From assembly GCA_034932485.1 (NCBI GenBank), contig JAYFOQ010000009.1, forward strand, positions 62,001-126,000: a stretch of 64,000 nucleotides of DNA, written 5' to 3'. The position numbers and the translations under genes were made by a program. Below, piece after piece: positions 52,967 to 62,547 of this stretch. This DNA comes from Gordonibacter sp034932485. GTDB taxonomy: Bacteria > Actinomycetota > Coriobacteriia > Coriobacteriales > Eggerthellaceae. Each line of letters begins with the position of its first letter. Positions within the stretch are counted from its first letter, which is position 1. The notes below the pieces were generated by a model. The model saw nothing but the letters and a program-made list of their open reading frames with translations, was not told the origin of the DNA and ran no database searches.

Positions 52967-53638
52967 ATGCAGAGGCTTCTGATTGTAGAAGACGACAAGC
53001 AGATTCGTGATGAGTTGAAGATTCTGCTTCAGCGTAATGGCTATGAGGTATTGGTGCTGGAAAGTTTTGAAAACGTGGTTGATGACTTGCTCGCCCTTGC
53101 CCCTAATCTCGTACTTCTTGATTTGAATCTTCCCGGTGTCGACGGTCATTTTATATGTCGTGAGTTGCGATTGGTATCAAGTATTCCCCTAATCGTAGTA
53201 ACCAGTCGTGATACCGATATGGATGAGCTGCTTTCCATGAACTTTGGTGCAGACGATTTCGTCGCCAAGCCCTATAACGCACAAGTGCTCCTAGCGCATA
53301 TAGCATCCGTGCTTAAGCGCGCGTATGGCGATCAAGCTGCGGTAAATCAGATTTCTTATCGCGGCTTGGTTTTAGACCAGGCTCGATGTGAGGCTGTTTT
53401 TGAAGGACAGGCTGCAGAACTTACTAAAAATGAACTACGTATCTTGGGTGTATTGCTACGTAATGCAGGTGCCGTAGTGACGCGACAACGCATCCAAGAG
53501 GAACTGTGGCAGTCTGACGAATTTGTTGACGATAATACTCTTACGGTGAATATCAGCTATCTGAGGCAAACGCTTGATGGCATTGGTGCACGCGGTTTTA
53601 TTCAGACTAGACGCGGCATCGGATATGTGATCGATTAA
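52967..53638 (+). CDS. OmpR/PhoB-type response regulator (BceR-like), module 2
   Basis: 223 residues: receiver with VEDDKQIRDELK, the phospho-acceptor in PNLVLLDLNLPGVDG and FVAKPYNAQVLLAHI, then a winged helix with ELTKNELRILGVLLRNAGAVVTRQRIQEELW and DDNTLTVNISYLRQTLDGIG. It is a paralogue of the regulator at 19001 and heads the same four-gene order. ATG 52967 has AGAGGA upstream; the ATG at 52919 would add 16 residues not seen in relatives. ATAGTATCA at 52898-52906 also occurs at 18878-18886 before the first regulator, possibly a shared -10 element. Confidence 0.92.
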   Translation: MQRLLIVEDDKQIRDELKILLQRNGYEVLVLESFENVVDDLLALAPNLVLLDLNLPGVDGHFICRELRLVSSIPLIVVTSRDTDMDELLSMNFGADDFVAKPYNAQVLLAHIASVLKRAYGDQAAVNQISYRGLVLDQARCEAVFEGQAAELTKNELRILGVLLRNAGAVVTRQRIQEELWQSDEFVDDNTLTVNISYLRQTLDGIGARGFIQTRRGIGYVID

Positions 53639-53639
53639 C

Positions 53640-54707
53640 ATGAGTATTAAAAACTATCTCAAAGACAAAGCGCTGCCACTTACTGTTTGGCTTTTTTTCG
53701 TAATGGGCGTACTGGTTGTTTTGTATGCTTTCGCGCTTGACGAAGGAGCCATAGGTTTCGTAGCTGCGCTTCTTGTTACCGGGATGCTGCTGGTACTTGC
53801 TCTAGACTACCTTCGTCGTCGTAGTTTTTATACTACGGTTGCTCGCACATTGAATCAGCTTGATGATGCGTATTTGATAGTTGAACTGCTTGAGCGCCCT
53901 GGCTTTGTGGAAGGCGATGCGCTCTATGATACTCTCGTTCAAGCCACAAAAGCCATGAATGACAAAATAGGGGAGTACCGCTTGGCTTCTGAGGAATACC
54001 GCGAATATGTAGAGACCTGGATTCATGAAGTAAAGACTCCCATTGCTGCCGCTCATCTCATTGCGGAAAACCACAACGATCCTGCTGCGGAATTGATGGA
54101 TGATGAGGTAAACCGCATCGAAGGCTATGTGGAGCAGGCCCTGTTCTATTCCCGTAGCGCAACGGTGGAGAAAGACTTTTCCATAAAGCAAGAAAATTTA
54201 GGATCATTAGTTCGTGAGGCGCTTCGCCGCAACGCTCGTACGCTTATTGCGGCGGGACTTACACCGAAATTAGGCGATCTTGACGTGGTGGTGCTTGCCG
54301 ACGCAAAGTGGGTTGTATTCGTATTGGGGCAGATCATGGGAAATGCCGCTAAGTATTGCAAACCAATAAGCGGCGAGCGGCAATACGAGAGGCAGCGTGA
54401 TGAGTTGCTTATATCGGTGAAACAGAAAGATGTCGGGTTGAGCAGTGTACATGTGGTGCTTACGATAAGTGATAGTGGCGTAGGCATGCCCGCTTCTGAT
54501 GTTCCTCGTGCGTTTGATAAGGGTTTCACGGGCGAAAACGGTCGGGCTTTCGCTAAATCTACGGGTATTGGGTTGTATCTTTGCCGTCAGTTGTGCGCAA
54601 AAATGGGGCTAGAGATATCCCTTGCCTCAACACAGGGAGAGGGGACCTGCGTGAGTTTGACGTTCCCGCAAAATAGAATGTATTTCATTGATGAAAAAAT
54701 TTCCTAA
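53640..54707 (+). CDS. Intramembrane-sensing histidine kinase (BceS-like), module 2
   Basis: 355 residues, one base after the regulator stop. Two membrane helices lie within the first 60 residues with a minimal outside loop. The DHp motif is YVETWIHEVKTPIAAAHLI with His129, the same position as the module 1 kinase. ATPase motifs: FVLGQIMGNAAKYC, ISDSGVGMP and GIGLYLCRQL. Its stop codon lies inside the palindrome preceding the ABC genes. It probably senses transporter activity, as in BceS systems. Confidence 0.92.
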   Translation: MSIKNYLKDKALPLTVWLFFVMGVLVVLYAFALDEGAIGFVAALLVTGMLLVLALDYLRRRSFYTTVARTLNQLDDAYLIVELLERPGFVEGDALYDTLVQATKAMNDKIGEYRLASEEYREYVETWIHEVKTPIAAAHLIAENHNDPAAELMDDEVNRIEGYVEQALFYSRSATVEKDFSIKQENLGSLVREALRRNARTLIAAGLTPKLGDLDVVVLADAKWVVFVLGQIMGNAAKYCKPISGERQYERQRDELLISVKQKDVGLSSVHVVLTISDSGVGMPASDVPRAFDKGFTGENGRAFAKSTGIGLYLCRQLCAKMGLEISLASTQGEGTCVSLTFPQNRMYFIDEKIS

Positions 54708-54725
54708 CCTTATGAAATCATAAGG
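54708..54725 (+). promoter_or_regulatory. Shared palindrome upstream of the module 2 ABC genes
   Basis: CCTTATG-AAAT-CATAAGG; the wider perfect palindrome spans 54706-54727. It is the counterpart of 20779-20796, 121 bases before the ATPase start, and overlaps the kinase stop codon. Confidence 0.5.
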
Positions 54726-54846
54726 TTTCTCTAAGGCTTATCGATGGTGCAGAAGTAGTCATGAAGTCATAGTAGTCTCATGCGCAAAAGCAGTCGCGTC
54801 TTGGCCGGACGCGCATGTGAGATTTGAGAGACGAAAGGCATTGCAT

Positions 54847-55614
54847 ATGACACAAGTTCTCGCCGTCCAGAACATCGAGAAGTACTATGGTAACAAGGGT
54901 AACATTGCTAAAGCCCTTGATGGCATTAGCTTCTCGGTAGACTCTGGCGAATATATTGGCATTATGGGCGCGTCGGGCTCTGGTAAGACAACGCTTCTTA
55001 ACTGCATATCTACTATCGACACGGTAACCGCTGGACATATTATGGTGCGAGGTCATGATATTACGCGCCTGGGATCTAAAGAACTTTCGCGGTTTCGTCG
55101 GGAGCAACTTGGCTTCGTGTTTCAAGATTCTAACTTGCTTGATACCCTTACGGTGCGCGAGAATATAGCTCTTGCACTTACTATCTCTCATGTGTCTGCG
55201 GCGAAAACGATAGCGCGGGTAGAGGAGGTTGCTGCGCAGCTTTCTATAACTGAGGTGCTCGATCGTTTGCCTCATCAGATATCGGGAGGCCAGAAGCAGC
55301 GCGCTGCTGCGGCTCGGGCTATTGTTGCGAACCCTTCATTGGTGCTTGCAGACGAGCCCACTGGTGCCCTTGACTCGAAGAATGCTCGGATGTTGTTGGA
55401 AAGTTTTGAATCGCTTAATTCAAACTTGGGCGCTACCATCCTGATGGTGACGCATGATTCTTACGCTGCGAGTTATGCAAAACGAGTTTTGTTTGTTAAG
55501 GACGGCAAACTCTTCAATGAAATAGTGCGTGGGGACAAGAGCCGCAAGATGTTCTTCGACGAGATTATGGGCGTTGTATCGTTCCTAGGGGGCGAGAGTG
55601 CCGATGTACTGTAA
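54847..55614 (+). CDS. ABC transporter ATP-binding protein (BceA-like), module 2
   Basis: 255 residues. Walker A GASGSGKTTLLN, signature ISGGQKQRAAAARAI, Walker B LVLADEPTGALDS and H-loop MVTHDSYAASYAKR. Highly similar to the ATPase at 20875 but without the N-terminal tail. ATG 54847 follows AAAGG; in-frame codons back to 54817 are not conserved. The permease starts inside its 3' end. Together they form the second BceAB-like transporter. Confidence 0.93.
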   Translation: MTQVLAVQNIEKYYGNKGNIAKALDGISFSVDSGEYIGIMGASGSGKTTLLNCISTIDTVTAGHIMVRGHDITRLGSKELSRFRREQLGFVFQDSNLLDTLTVRENIALALTISHVSAAKTIARVEEVAAQLSITEVLDRLPHQISGGQKQRAAAARAIVANPSLVLADEPTGALDSKNARMLLESFESLNSNLGATILMVTHDSYAASYAKRVLFVKDGKLFNEIVRGDKSRKMFFDEIMGVVSFLGGESADVL

Positions 55615-57694
55615 GCTCGCTTTCGGTAATGTTAAAAAAAGCATACGCGATTATGCGATTTATTTTCTAACGCTTCTGTTCGGTGTCTGTGTATTCTACG
55701 CATTCAACGCTATCGCCCAACAGGGGGCGGTGCTGGATTTAAGTGGTGCGCAAAACCAGATGATTAGCCTGCTGGGCATGCTGGTAACGGGAGTGTCGGT
55801 GTTTATTGCCGTAGTTCTGGGTTTTCTTATTGTGTATGCCAATCGATTTCTTATACGCAGGCGCAAGCGCGAGTTTGGCATTTATTTAACCTTGGGTATG
55901 GAGCGTTCGAAGGTGTCGCGAATTATTGTTTTAGAGACACTGTTCGTAGGGTTGCTGTCACTGGTGTGTGGTCTAGCTTTAGGCGTCGCCTTGTCGCAGG
56001 TGATGCTGTATGCCACGGCAGCGTTATTTAAAGTGACTATTGACACGTTTACGTTCTCGTTTTCGGGTACGGCATGCCTTATGACGGTGGGGTGTTTTGC
56101 GCTTATCTTCCTCACGACATTGGTGTTCAACGTAATGGCGGTTTCGCGCTATAAGCTAATCGACCTCATTAATGCAGATAAAACAAGTGAAACAGTTAAA
56201 ATTCGTAGTCTACCGCTTTCTGTTTTATTGTTTGTTTTGTCCCTTGGTCTTCTGGGTGCAGCTTACTACCTGTTGTTAAAAAATGGGTTGACGGTAATGA
56301 ACGAGCAATTTGCTGCTTCCACTGCGCTTATGTTGGTGGGTACGTTTTTGTTCTTTTTCTCACTTTCGGGTTTTCTGCTACGAGTAGTGCAAGGGAATAA
56401 GAAATTGTACCTTCGTGGTTTGAATACGTTTACGTTGCGTCAGCTGAACAGTAAAATTAACACGGCATTTCTCAGTATTTCACTGGTGTGTGTCGCGTTG
56501 TTTTTAGCCATTACTTCCACCTGCGGAGGCTTCGCTATCTGCACGGCCATGAATAAAAGTCTTGCTTCCTCAACGGTATATGACGCAAGCTTATCTACTT
56601 ATAACTATTCGCTTGAGATGCATGACGATGGCCCGCAGGTGCAGCAAGACCCCGCATCGCTCGCTGATGGGGGCGACATGCGTGCGGCCCTTGTTCGCGA
56701 TGTGGTGGGCTATGACGAAATTGTACGGGCCGATGCGCAAGTGGACGTGTATGCTACCCACTTGACGATGCGAGATTTAATCGATCGTACCAATTCGGAA
56801 TTGGGTACGGCCTACAACATGGAGAATATGGACAAAACGCCCATGCCTATGTCTTCTGTGTCGCAGCTGAATGGGTTGCGGGAGCTGACGGGGCTTCCTC
56901 CGGTGCAGCTCAATGAAGGGGAATACCTCATCTGGTGCGATTTCATTGACATGCAGAATTTCTACCGATCCTTTATTCAGCAAAATGATACGCTTGAGGT
57001 GGGTGGAAGAACATTACATCCTCAATCCGATACTATAGATACCACGGCCGCTGAGGTTTCATCGTTTCCTATGAATACGGGTATTGTCGTGGTCAACGAT
57101 AGCGACCTACCGGCTGATGCCGTCGTGTGGTATTCCAACTTAGACATTATGTATAACGAGGAACGATCGCTGGCTGATGGGATGTTTAATGAGGCTCTCG
57201 ATGCAGCCTATGGTCCGGAATGTTTGTCGTACGGGCAAACGCCCGGCTGGCCCTTCATGCGGGGGATGACGGCGTTGTTTGCTATTGATCAATCCTCAGG
57301 ATTGACTATTGTTATATCGTACTTGGCTATTTATATAGGATTTATATTGCTTATTACCTGTGCGGCTATTCTTGCCCTTCAGCAGCTTTCTGAAGCAGCC
57401 GACAATCGTCATCGTTATACTATTTTGGAAAAGATTGGTGCCGAGCAGCGCATGGTAAATACCGCGTTATTTACCCAGATAGGAATCTATTTTCTCTTCC
57501 CGCTCGCTTTAGCTGTGGTACATTCTGCTGTGGCTTTAAAAGTGGTTACTGATGTGGTGAGAATGTTTGGTTTGTTGGACATCGTTGGTCCTTTGCTTAT
57601 CACGGTCGCGTTTGCTGTGGTTATCTATGGTGGATACTTTTTGGTGACGTATTTTGCAGCGCGAGGAATGATTTTGTCGAAGACAAAAAGATAG
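55604..57694 (+). CDS. BceB/FtsX-type ABC permease, module 2
   Basis: 696 residues. MYCKLAFGNVKKSIRDYAIYFLTLLFGVCVFYAFNA is the same N-terminal signature as at 21692. About ten helices with a large outside domain (about 310-560) containing YDASLSTYNYSLEMHDD and LDIMYNEERSLADGM, then IVISYLAIYIGFILLITCAAILALQQLSEAADNRHRY. It should bind or sense a peptide or lipid-linked ligand at the outer face. ATG 55604 overlaps the ATPase end by 11 bases. A CHAP-like protein gene follows 26 bases on. Confidence 0.92.
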   Translation: MYCKLAFGNVKKSIRDYAIYFLTLLFGVCVFYAFNAIAQQGAVLDLSGAQNQMISLLGMLVTGVSVFIAVVLGFLIVYANRFLIRRRKREFGIYLTLGMERSKVSRIIVLETLFVGLLSLVCGLALGVALSQVMLYATAALFKVTIDTFTFSFSGTACLMTVGCFALIFLTTLVFNVMAVSRYKLIDLINADKTSETVKIRSLPLSVLLFVLSLGLLGAAYYLLLKNGLTVMNEQFAASTALMLVGTFLFFFSLSGFLLRVVQGNKKLYLRGLNTFTLRQLNSKINTAFLSISLVCVALFLAITSTCGGFAICTAMNKSLASSTVYDASLSTYNYSLEMHDDGPQVQQDPASLADGGDMRAALVRDVVGYDEIVRADAQVDVYATHLTMRDLIDRTNSELGTAYNMENMDKTPMPMSSVSQLNGLRELTGLPPVQLNEGEYLIWCDFIDMQNFYRSFIQQNDTLEVGGRTLHPQSDTIDTTAAEVSSFPMNTGIVVVNDSDLPADAVVWYSNLDIMYNEERSLADGMFNEALDAAYGPECLSYGQTPGWPFMRGMTALFAIDQSSGLTIVISYLAIYIGFILLITCAAILALQQLSEAADNRHRYTILEKIGAEQRMVNTALFTQIGIYFLFPLALAVVHSAVALKVVTDVVRMFGLLDIVGPLLITVAFAVVIYGGYFLVTYFAARGMILSKTKR

Positions 57695-57720
57695 CAGTAG
57701 CGAATGGAAGGCGGCATTAC

Positions 57721-58893
57721 GTGAAGGTTCGTTCCGACTTGCATTGGCGCTCGAAACACGCTCGGTCTTCGGTGAACTTTCGAGCGTCGAGTGTCGAGGT
57801 ATTAGGATATTCTTTTCGTTTTGCACGCTTTCCCTTAGCTGTTTTCGTGTTGGTGGGGGTTGTTGTGCTAGCGGTTACCTTACTTTTGGTGACAGGCGGA
57901 CTGCAGGGTATATGGCCAACGAGCCTTGTCGGCCAAGAATCTGAAGCGCTGGTGGCATCGGCCGATCAGAGTGGAGCTTCTGCCATGGTGGAGGTTGCGC
58001 TTGATGAGCTGCATGACGCTTCGGTATCAGGCGATGCTTCCGAGTGGCGTAATACCTACAATCGGTTCGTTGGGCAGGCTTCGACCGGCCCATGGTCAAC
58101 GGCCTTTGTTGTCTACTGCGGCGATCTGTGCGGATTCGTAGAGTTGGCGCTTATGCCGTGCACCGCGTATGCAAGTGAATTTCGCCGTTACTTTGAGGAT
58201 AACCCAGAAAAGGGGACCGTTTATGACAACGATGGAAAGTATATTCCCCAGCCAGGCGATATTGTAGTGCTGAATGAGACGGCCCAAGGTGCCCTTGGTA
58301 TCGTGGAATACTATGATGAATCAAGTAAAATATTGAAAGTTATCGAAGGCGATGTAGATGGTCGTGTAGCAGAAATAAACTATGGACAAGATGCTCCGGT
58401 AGTCGCTTTTATTGCCCCTTCTTATCCCCAAATCGCGCCTGCACCGCTTGATGCCGGTGAGACGATTATTATTCCCCCAGGTTTAGGCAATATCGATTCT
58501 TTTGAGGGCTGGAGTTTGGTTACCGATCCAACGTCGAATGAATACCAGCTGCGTGCGTCAGCTGGCGAGCAATACAACGCAGAAGGGTTTGGAGTGATAA
58601 ATGGTCGCTACGTGGTGGCCGTACGCCCACTGTATGGCAGTGTCGGTGATTGTCTTACGTTTACGTTTGAAGATGGGTCCACTCTCGAGTGCATTATCGG
58701 AGATGTGAAAGGTGAGGATGGGTTGGGCGTGAATGAATGGGGCTTTCTGGGTGGCGAGAATATTCTTGAATTCATGGTATCTACCAGTGACTGGTATGGT
58801 GGGCATGAAAATCCAGGCACCGCCTCGTGTCATCCTGAGTGGGGACAATATCTCGTAAAATGCACCAACACGGGAAACTACGGGGGATGGTAG
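57721..58893 (+). CDS. Membrane-anchored CHAP-like protein lacking catalytic residues
   Basis: 390 residues. A basic N terminus and one membrane helix (about 38-58) place the rest outside the cell. Residues about 105-230 have CHAP-amidase order: WSTAFVVYCGDLCGF, then YIPQPGDIVVLN and LGIVEYYDESSKILKVIEGDVDGRV. The usual WC..FVSWC nucleophile Cys is Ser126 and the usual His of HVGIV is Ala191, so peptidoglycan cleavage by this domain is unlikely. Residues about 250-390 form a second, Gly-rich domain (FGVINGRYVVAVRPLYGSVGDCLTFTFEDG) resembling a double-psi beta barrel, not firmly assigned. GTG 57721 follows GGAAGG. It may belong to the Bce-like operon as an envelope sensor or binding protein. 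Confidence 0.78.
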   Translation: MKVRSDLHWRSKHARSSVNFRASSVEVLGYSFRFARFPLAVFVLVGVVVLAVTLLLVTGGLQGIWPTSLVGQESEALVASADQSGASAMVEVALDELHDASVSGDASEWRNTYNRFVGQASTGPWSTAFVVYCGDLCGFVELALMPCTAYASEFRRYFEDNPEKGTVYDNDGKYIPQPGDIVVLNETAQGALGIVEYYDESSKILKVIEGDVDGRVAEINYGQDAPVVAFIAPSYPQIAPAPLDAGETIIIPPGLGNIDSFEGWSLVTDPTSNEYQLRASAGEQYNAEGFGVINGRYVVAVRPLYGSVGDCLTFTFEDGSTLECIIGDVKGEDGLGVNEWGFLGGENILEFMVSTSDWYGGHENPGTASCHPEWGQYLVKCTNTGNYGGW

Positions 58894-59101
58894 GTTTTCT
58901 GAATCCCTCAGAGCTTCGTCAGCTCTTTGGCGGTTTGTCTAGCGCTTGTTCGGGCTGATAGGTGAGGTAAGCCTCCGGTTTTCCCTCTGTGCTCAGGAGA
59001 TATTCGGTATACTGATTCATGATATTGTGTCGTCGCGCCTGCATGTTCTTCGGCAACCAGCAGGCACGACTGCACGTGGTCGTATAAACGAAGGGGATTA
59101 A

Positions 59102-60760
59102 ATGGAAGGTTTTGACCTTATCAGTGCCGGAGTATTGTCTATTCTCCCACCGCTTCTAGCGTTGGGTCTTGCTCTTGTTACTAAGGAGGTGTATTCATCG
59201 CTGGCGATTGGCGTATTTACAGGCATGCTTATCTATCAGTTCACACTAAATGGAGCTGGTTTCGAGCAGGTAGTTGATTCGTTTACTATGGTGCCACAGA
59301 TGATGGCGGAGCAAATATCTGGCAACGGAGCGCTACTTTTGTTCCTCGCATTGCTTGGAGCTCTTGTAGTAGTTATTGCTGCTGCCGGTGGCTCGCGTGC
59401 GTATGCTGAATGGGTTTCAACCCATATTAAAAATGCAAAAATGGCCCAAGTGTTGACGGCTGTTTTGGGTGTCATCATTTTTGTGGATGACTACTTCAAT
59501 TGCTTAACCGTGGGTGCGGTTATGCGTCCTGTGACCGATCGATTTAACATTAGCCGCGAAAAACTGGCGTGGATTATTGACTCTACCGCTGCTCCCATCT
59601 GCATTATCGCACCGGTTTCATCGTGGGCGGTTGCGGTTGGAGGGTATTTGGGAGAAGGCGGATTTACTACGTTTGTCCAGTCCATTCCTTATAACCTGTA
59701 TGCGCTGCTTACCATTGTGTTCGTATTTTTCATTTGTGTGTCAAACCGAGACTTCGGTCCTATGCGCGTGGCTGAAGCTGATGCGCATAAGGCGGCCGAA
59801 CAGCAACAACGTATACCTGAACACAACAGTGCCCTGGAGGCTATGTCTACGGCACGTATATCCAACTTATCCGATGTCGATCAACATCCAGTGAAGTTGG
59901 AAACCATTGTTGCCGAGGAGGATGAACTAGACGAAGCCGCTCGTGCTGCTGTTGAGGAATTTAAGGGTATATCTATTTCTGATAAAGGTCGTGTATTCGA
60001 CCTCGTTGTACCAATTGTAGTGCTGATTGTTTTCTCTATTCTTGGCATGCTGTATGCAGGTGGCTTCTTCCAGGGTGTAGATTTTTCTACGGCCGTAGGA
60101 GAAAACCCCGTATTTGGCTTATGTATCGGCGTGTGTGTTGCTTTGGTAGTGGCTCTTGCCATGTTCCTTCCTCGTAAATTAATGACGCTGTCAGGTTACG
60201 TTGAGGGTATTTCCGAGGGTGTACGCTCGATGGTGGGCGCGATCATGATTTTGATATTGGCGTGGAGTTTGGGCGGTACCTGTCGGTATTTGCTGGGCAC
60301 CGGTGAATTTGTGAGTGGCTTTTTAAATAGCATTGGGGTAGGACTGGAGTTGTTGCCAGCTGTTATCTTTGTAGTGGCTGCCTTCATCGGTTTTGCCATG
60401 GGTACTTCGTGGGGCACCATCGCGCTTATTCTACCTATCGTCATTGGTGTTTTTCCTGCCGAAGGCCCGCTGTTCTTGGTTGCTATCGGAGCTACGCTCG
60501 GTGGTGCGGTTTATGGCGATCATGTATCGCCTATTTCCGATACCACCATTCTGTCCTCGGCTGGTGCTCGGTGTAATCATCTGCGCCATGTGGCCACGCA
60601 GCTGCCGTATGCCTCAGTGGTCGCTGCAGTTTGCTTCCTAGGGTATGTGATAGCTGGGTTTACGGGTAACCCTTGGATTTCGCTCGTGGGCGGCACGGTT
60701 GCTGTGATACTTATTATCATGGTTCTCAATCGCTCAAAATATGGTGCTGTAAGAAGCTAG
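59102..60760 (+). CDS. NhaC-family Na+/H+ antiporter
   Basis: 552 residues with about 11-12 membrane helices, for example FVDDYFNCLTVGAVMRPVTDRFNISREKLAWIIDSTAAPICIIAPVSSWAV and GDHVSPISDTTILSSAGARCNHLRHVATQLPYA, both family signatures. A polar cytoplasmic loop with an AEEDELDEAARAAVEEF stretch separates the halves (about 225-300). It may move Na+/H+ or act as an amino-acid/proton antiporter, as some relatives do. ATG 59102 has AAGGGG upstream. It is monocistronic, with a terminator at 60789. Confidence 0.9.
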   Translation: MEGFDLISAGVLSILPPLLALGLALVTKEVYSSLAIGVFTGMLIYQFTLNGAGFEQVVDSFTMVPQMMAEQISGNGALLLFLALLGALVVVIAAAGGSRAYAEWVSTHIKNAKMAQVLTAVLGVIIFVDDYFNCLTVGAVMRPVTDRFNISREKLAWIIDSTAAPICIIAPVSSWAVAVGGYLGEGGFTTFVQSIPYNLYALLTIVFVFFICVSNRDFGPMRVAEADAHKAAEQQQRIPEHNSALEAMSTARISNLSDVDQHPVKLETIVAEEDELDEAARAAVEEFKGISISDKGRVFDLVVPIVVLIVFSILGMLYAGGFFQGVDFSTAVGENPVFGLCIGVCVALVVALAMFLPRKLMTLSGYVEGISEGVRSMVGAIMILILAWSLGGTCRYLLGTGEFVSGFLNSIGVGLELLPAVIFVVAAFIGFAMGTSWGTIALILPIVIGVFPAEGPLFLVAIGATLGGAVYGDHVSPISDTTILSSAGARCNHLRHVATQLPYASVVAAVCFLGYVIAGFTGNPWISLVGGTVAVILIIMVLNRSKYGAVRS

Positions 60761-60788
60761 CTACTGATGATGTTGCATAGTGATAGGG

Positions 60789-60817
60789 AGGGACGTGTGG
60801 ATTGCGCGTCCCTTTTT
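60789..60817 (+). terminator. Terminator after the NhaC-type gene
   Basis: AGGGACG (60789-60795) pairs with CGTCCCT (60807-60813), followed by a T run. Confidence 0.75.
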
Positions 60818-60963
60818 GGCTGTTGTGGGCCATGGATGGGCAAGCGATTAGCCTGCAGACACACTTTTCTGTTTATGACCCGCAAGTGAAGCGTACATGA
60901 TGATTGCAGGCGGTATTTTGCGGGATGGGTGATTTCGTGAAAAGAGTTATGAGCGAAAGAAAA

Positions 60964-60990
60964 GGTTATCAAGCTAATAGCTTGATAACC
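60964..60990 (-). terminator. tRNA-Val terminator
   Basis: A near-perfect inverted repeat with 11-13-base arms (GGTTATCAAGC/GCTTGATAACC) and a T run on the minus strand. Confidence 0.8.
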
Positions 60991-61000
60991 TGCATAAACG

Positions 61001-61075
<75 letters not shown>

Positions 61076-61347
61076 ACGTTTTTGAGCTTTGATCGTTACC
61101 GATCCAGCAAGCAGTTAGTTTACCAGATTGGGTTAAAGTGTCAAAGATTATTTTGAGAAATATGACATGGTTTTGCGAGAGTGGTTATGGCGAGGAGTTT
61201 TTCCCAATGAAGTACCGCATTGCATTCCCTCCTGATTCGCTCTTTCTATTGAAATGGAGGATAATGAAAATGCGAAACGAGTAAGGCATGAGACCTACAA
61301 GAGCTGCGTTAGGTGTTGAAGCCTGCGTGACGTCGAGGGGGCATTAT

Positions 61348-62547
61348 ATGGGGGCATCAAATTTTAGTGACGAGGTGCTAGATGGGGGTAGTGAAGAGTA
61401 CGCGCGAACCGTCGATAAACTGAAGATAGACTATGGATTTGATTTTGTTGCAATTGGGCTGACTGCGTTTTTGGGTGCACCACTCAAATGGATATACAGT
61501 GCGGGAGCTACCGACGAGCGGCATCATCGTATTGTTCTGGCACCCGGACACGGCATCGGTGGCATTGTTATTAAAGCGGGTAGACCCATGATGTTCGCCG
61601 ACATTGATGAAGAAATTGACCCTCAAGAGTATTCGTCATATCCCATTGTGTTTGCCGAGGATCTCCATAGTTTTTGTGCGCTACCCCTTACGAAGAAGGG
61701 TCGTATTGTTGGAGCGCTGTTGTGTGCATATCGATCGGTCGATGCGCGGAATCGCCAAGTATATCAAGAGCTTATAGCAGATCTCCAGGGGAATCTTGGT
61801 GACCTTGGTGTGGTGGACGGCGACTTCATGAGTTTTGACCGCATTGCTGCCGAGCAGCGCAGTGAGTCTCGAGACAGTCCGTTTCTCGTGCATTCGGAAG
61901 TATCGTGTGTTATCGCTGCTCAGGAAGAAGAACGTAAGCGTATTTCGCGCGAGTTACACGATGGCATTGCGCAAGAGTTGCTCGCGGTCTCGTTTCTTAT
62001 GAAGCGTCTAAAGTCCCATATCGACGATGATGAGGGACGAGCTCTTTTAAACGAGACATTTGGTAATCTTGACCGCATTTTAGACGAGTTACACAACCTG
62101 TCGGTGGAACTGCGTCCTGCTGCACTTGACCATTTGGGTCTTGTTCCGGCATTGCGTTCGCAGGCGGTGCTGTTAGAGAAGGCATATGGTACCGATATCG
62201 TGTTTGAGGGAGCGTTATCATGCCGGCGCTTTGATCAAGCGCTAGAGACACAGGCTTATCGCATTTGTCAGGAAGCAATCTTGAATGCCTGTAAGTATGC
62301 CGATACTGATCAGGTGTACGTGAGGCTGGAGGATACCGGCGGCTGGCTGCATGTAAGCGTTGTTGACCACGGTGGTGGTTTCGATACTGAACATCCGGTT
62401 GTTAAGGGCACAGGATGCGGGCTTTCTGGCATGCAGGAGCGAGCCAAGCTTATTGGTGCCTCGTTGCGTATCGAATCAAGTAGCGACGGCACGGAGGTAG
62501 TTCTGGTCGCGCCGATGCGCGCAGGAGAGCAGGAGGAGTGCGCATGA
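61348..62547 (+). CDS. GAF-domain sensor histidine kinase, NarL-type partner
   Basis: 399 residues, no membrane helix, so a cytoplasmic sensor. A GAF domain (about 20-160) has FDFVAIGLTAFLGAPLKWIYSAG and HSFCALPLTKKGRIVGALLCAYR. A HisKA_3 domain has EEERKRISRELHDGIAQELLAVSFLMKRL with His204 and LSVELRPAALDHLGLVPALRSQ, followed by an HATPase (CQEAILNACKYADTDQVYV, GTGCGLSGMQERAKLIGASL). I prefer ATG 61348, which follows GAGGGGG; ATG 61288 would add 20 residues. The regulator begins within its last codons. GAF sensors beside nap genes may read nitrate, NO or redox state; that is inference from context. Confidence 0.9.
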   Translation: MGASNFSDEVLDGGSEEYARTVDKLKIDYGFDFVAIGLTAFLGAPLKWIYSAGATDERHHRIVLAPGHGIGGIVIKAGRPMMFADIDEEIDPQEYSSYPIVFAEDLHSFCALPLTKKGRIVGALLCAYRSVDARNRQVYQELIADLQGNLGDLGVVDGDFMSFDRIAAEQRSESRDSPFLVHSEVSCVIAAQEEERKRISRELHDGIAQELLAVSFLMKRLKSHIDDDEGRALLNETFGNLDRILDELHNLSVELRPAALDHLGLVPALRSQAVLLEKAYGTDIVFEGALSCRRFDQALETQAYRICQEAILNACKYADTDQVYVRLEDTGGWLHVSVVDHGGGFDTEHPVVKGTGCGLSGMQERAKLIGASLRIESSSDGTEVVLVAPMRAGEQEECA

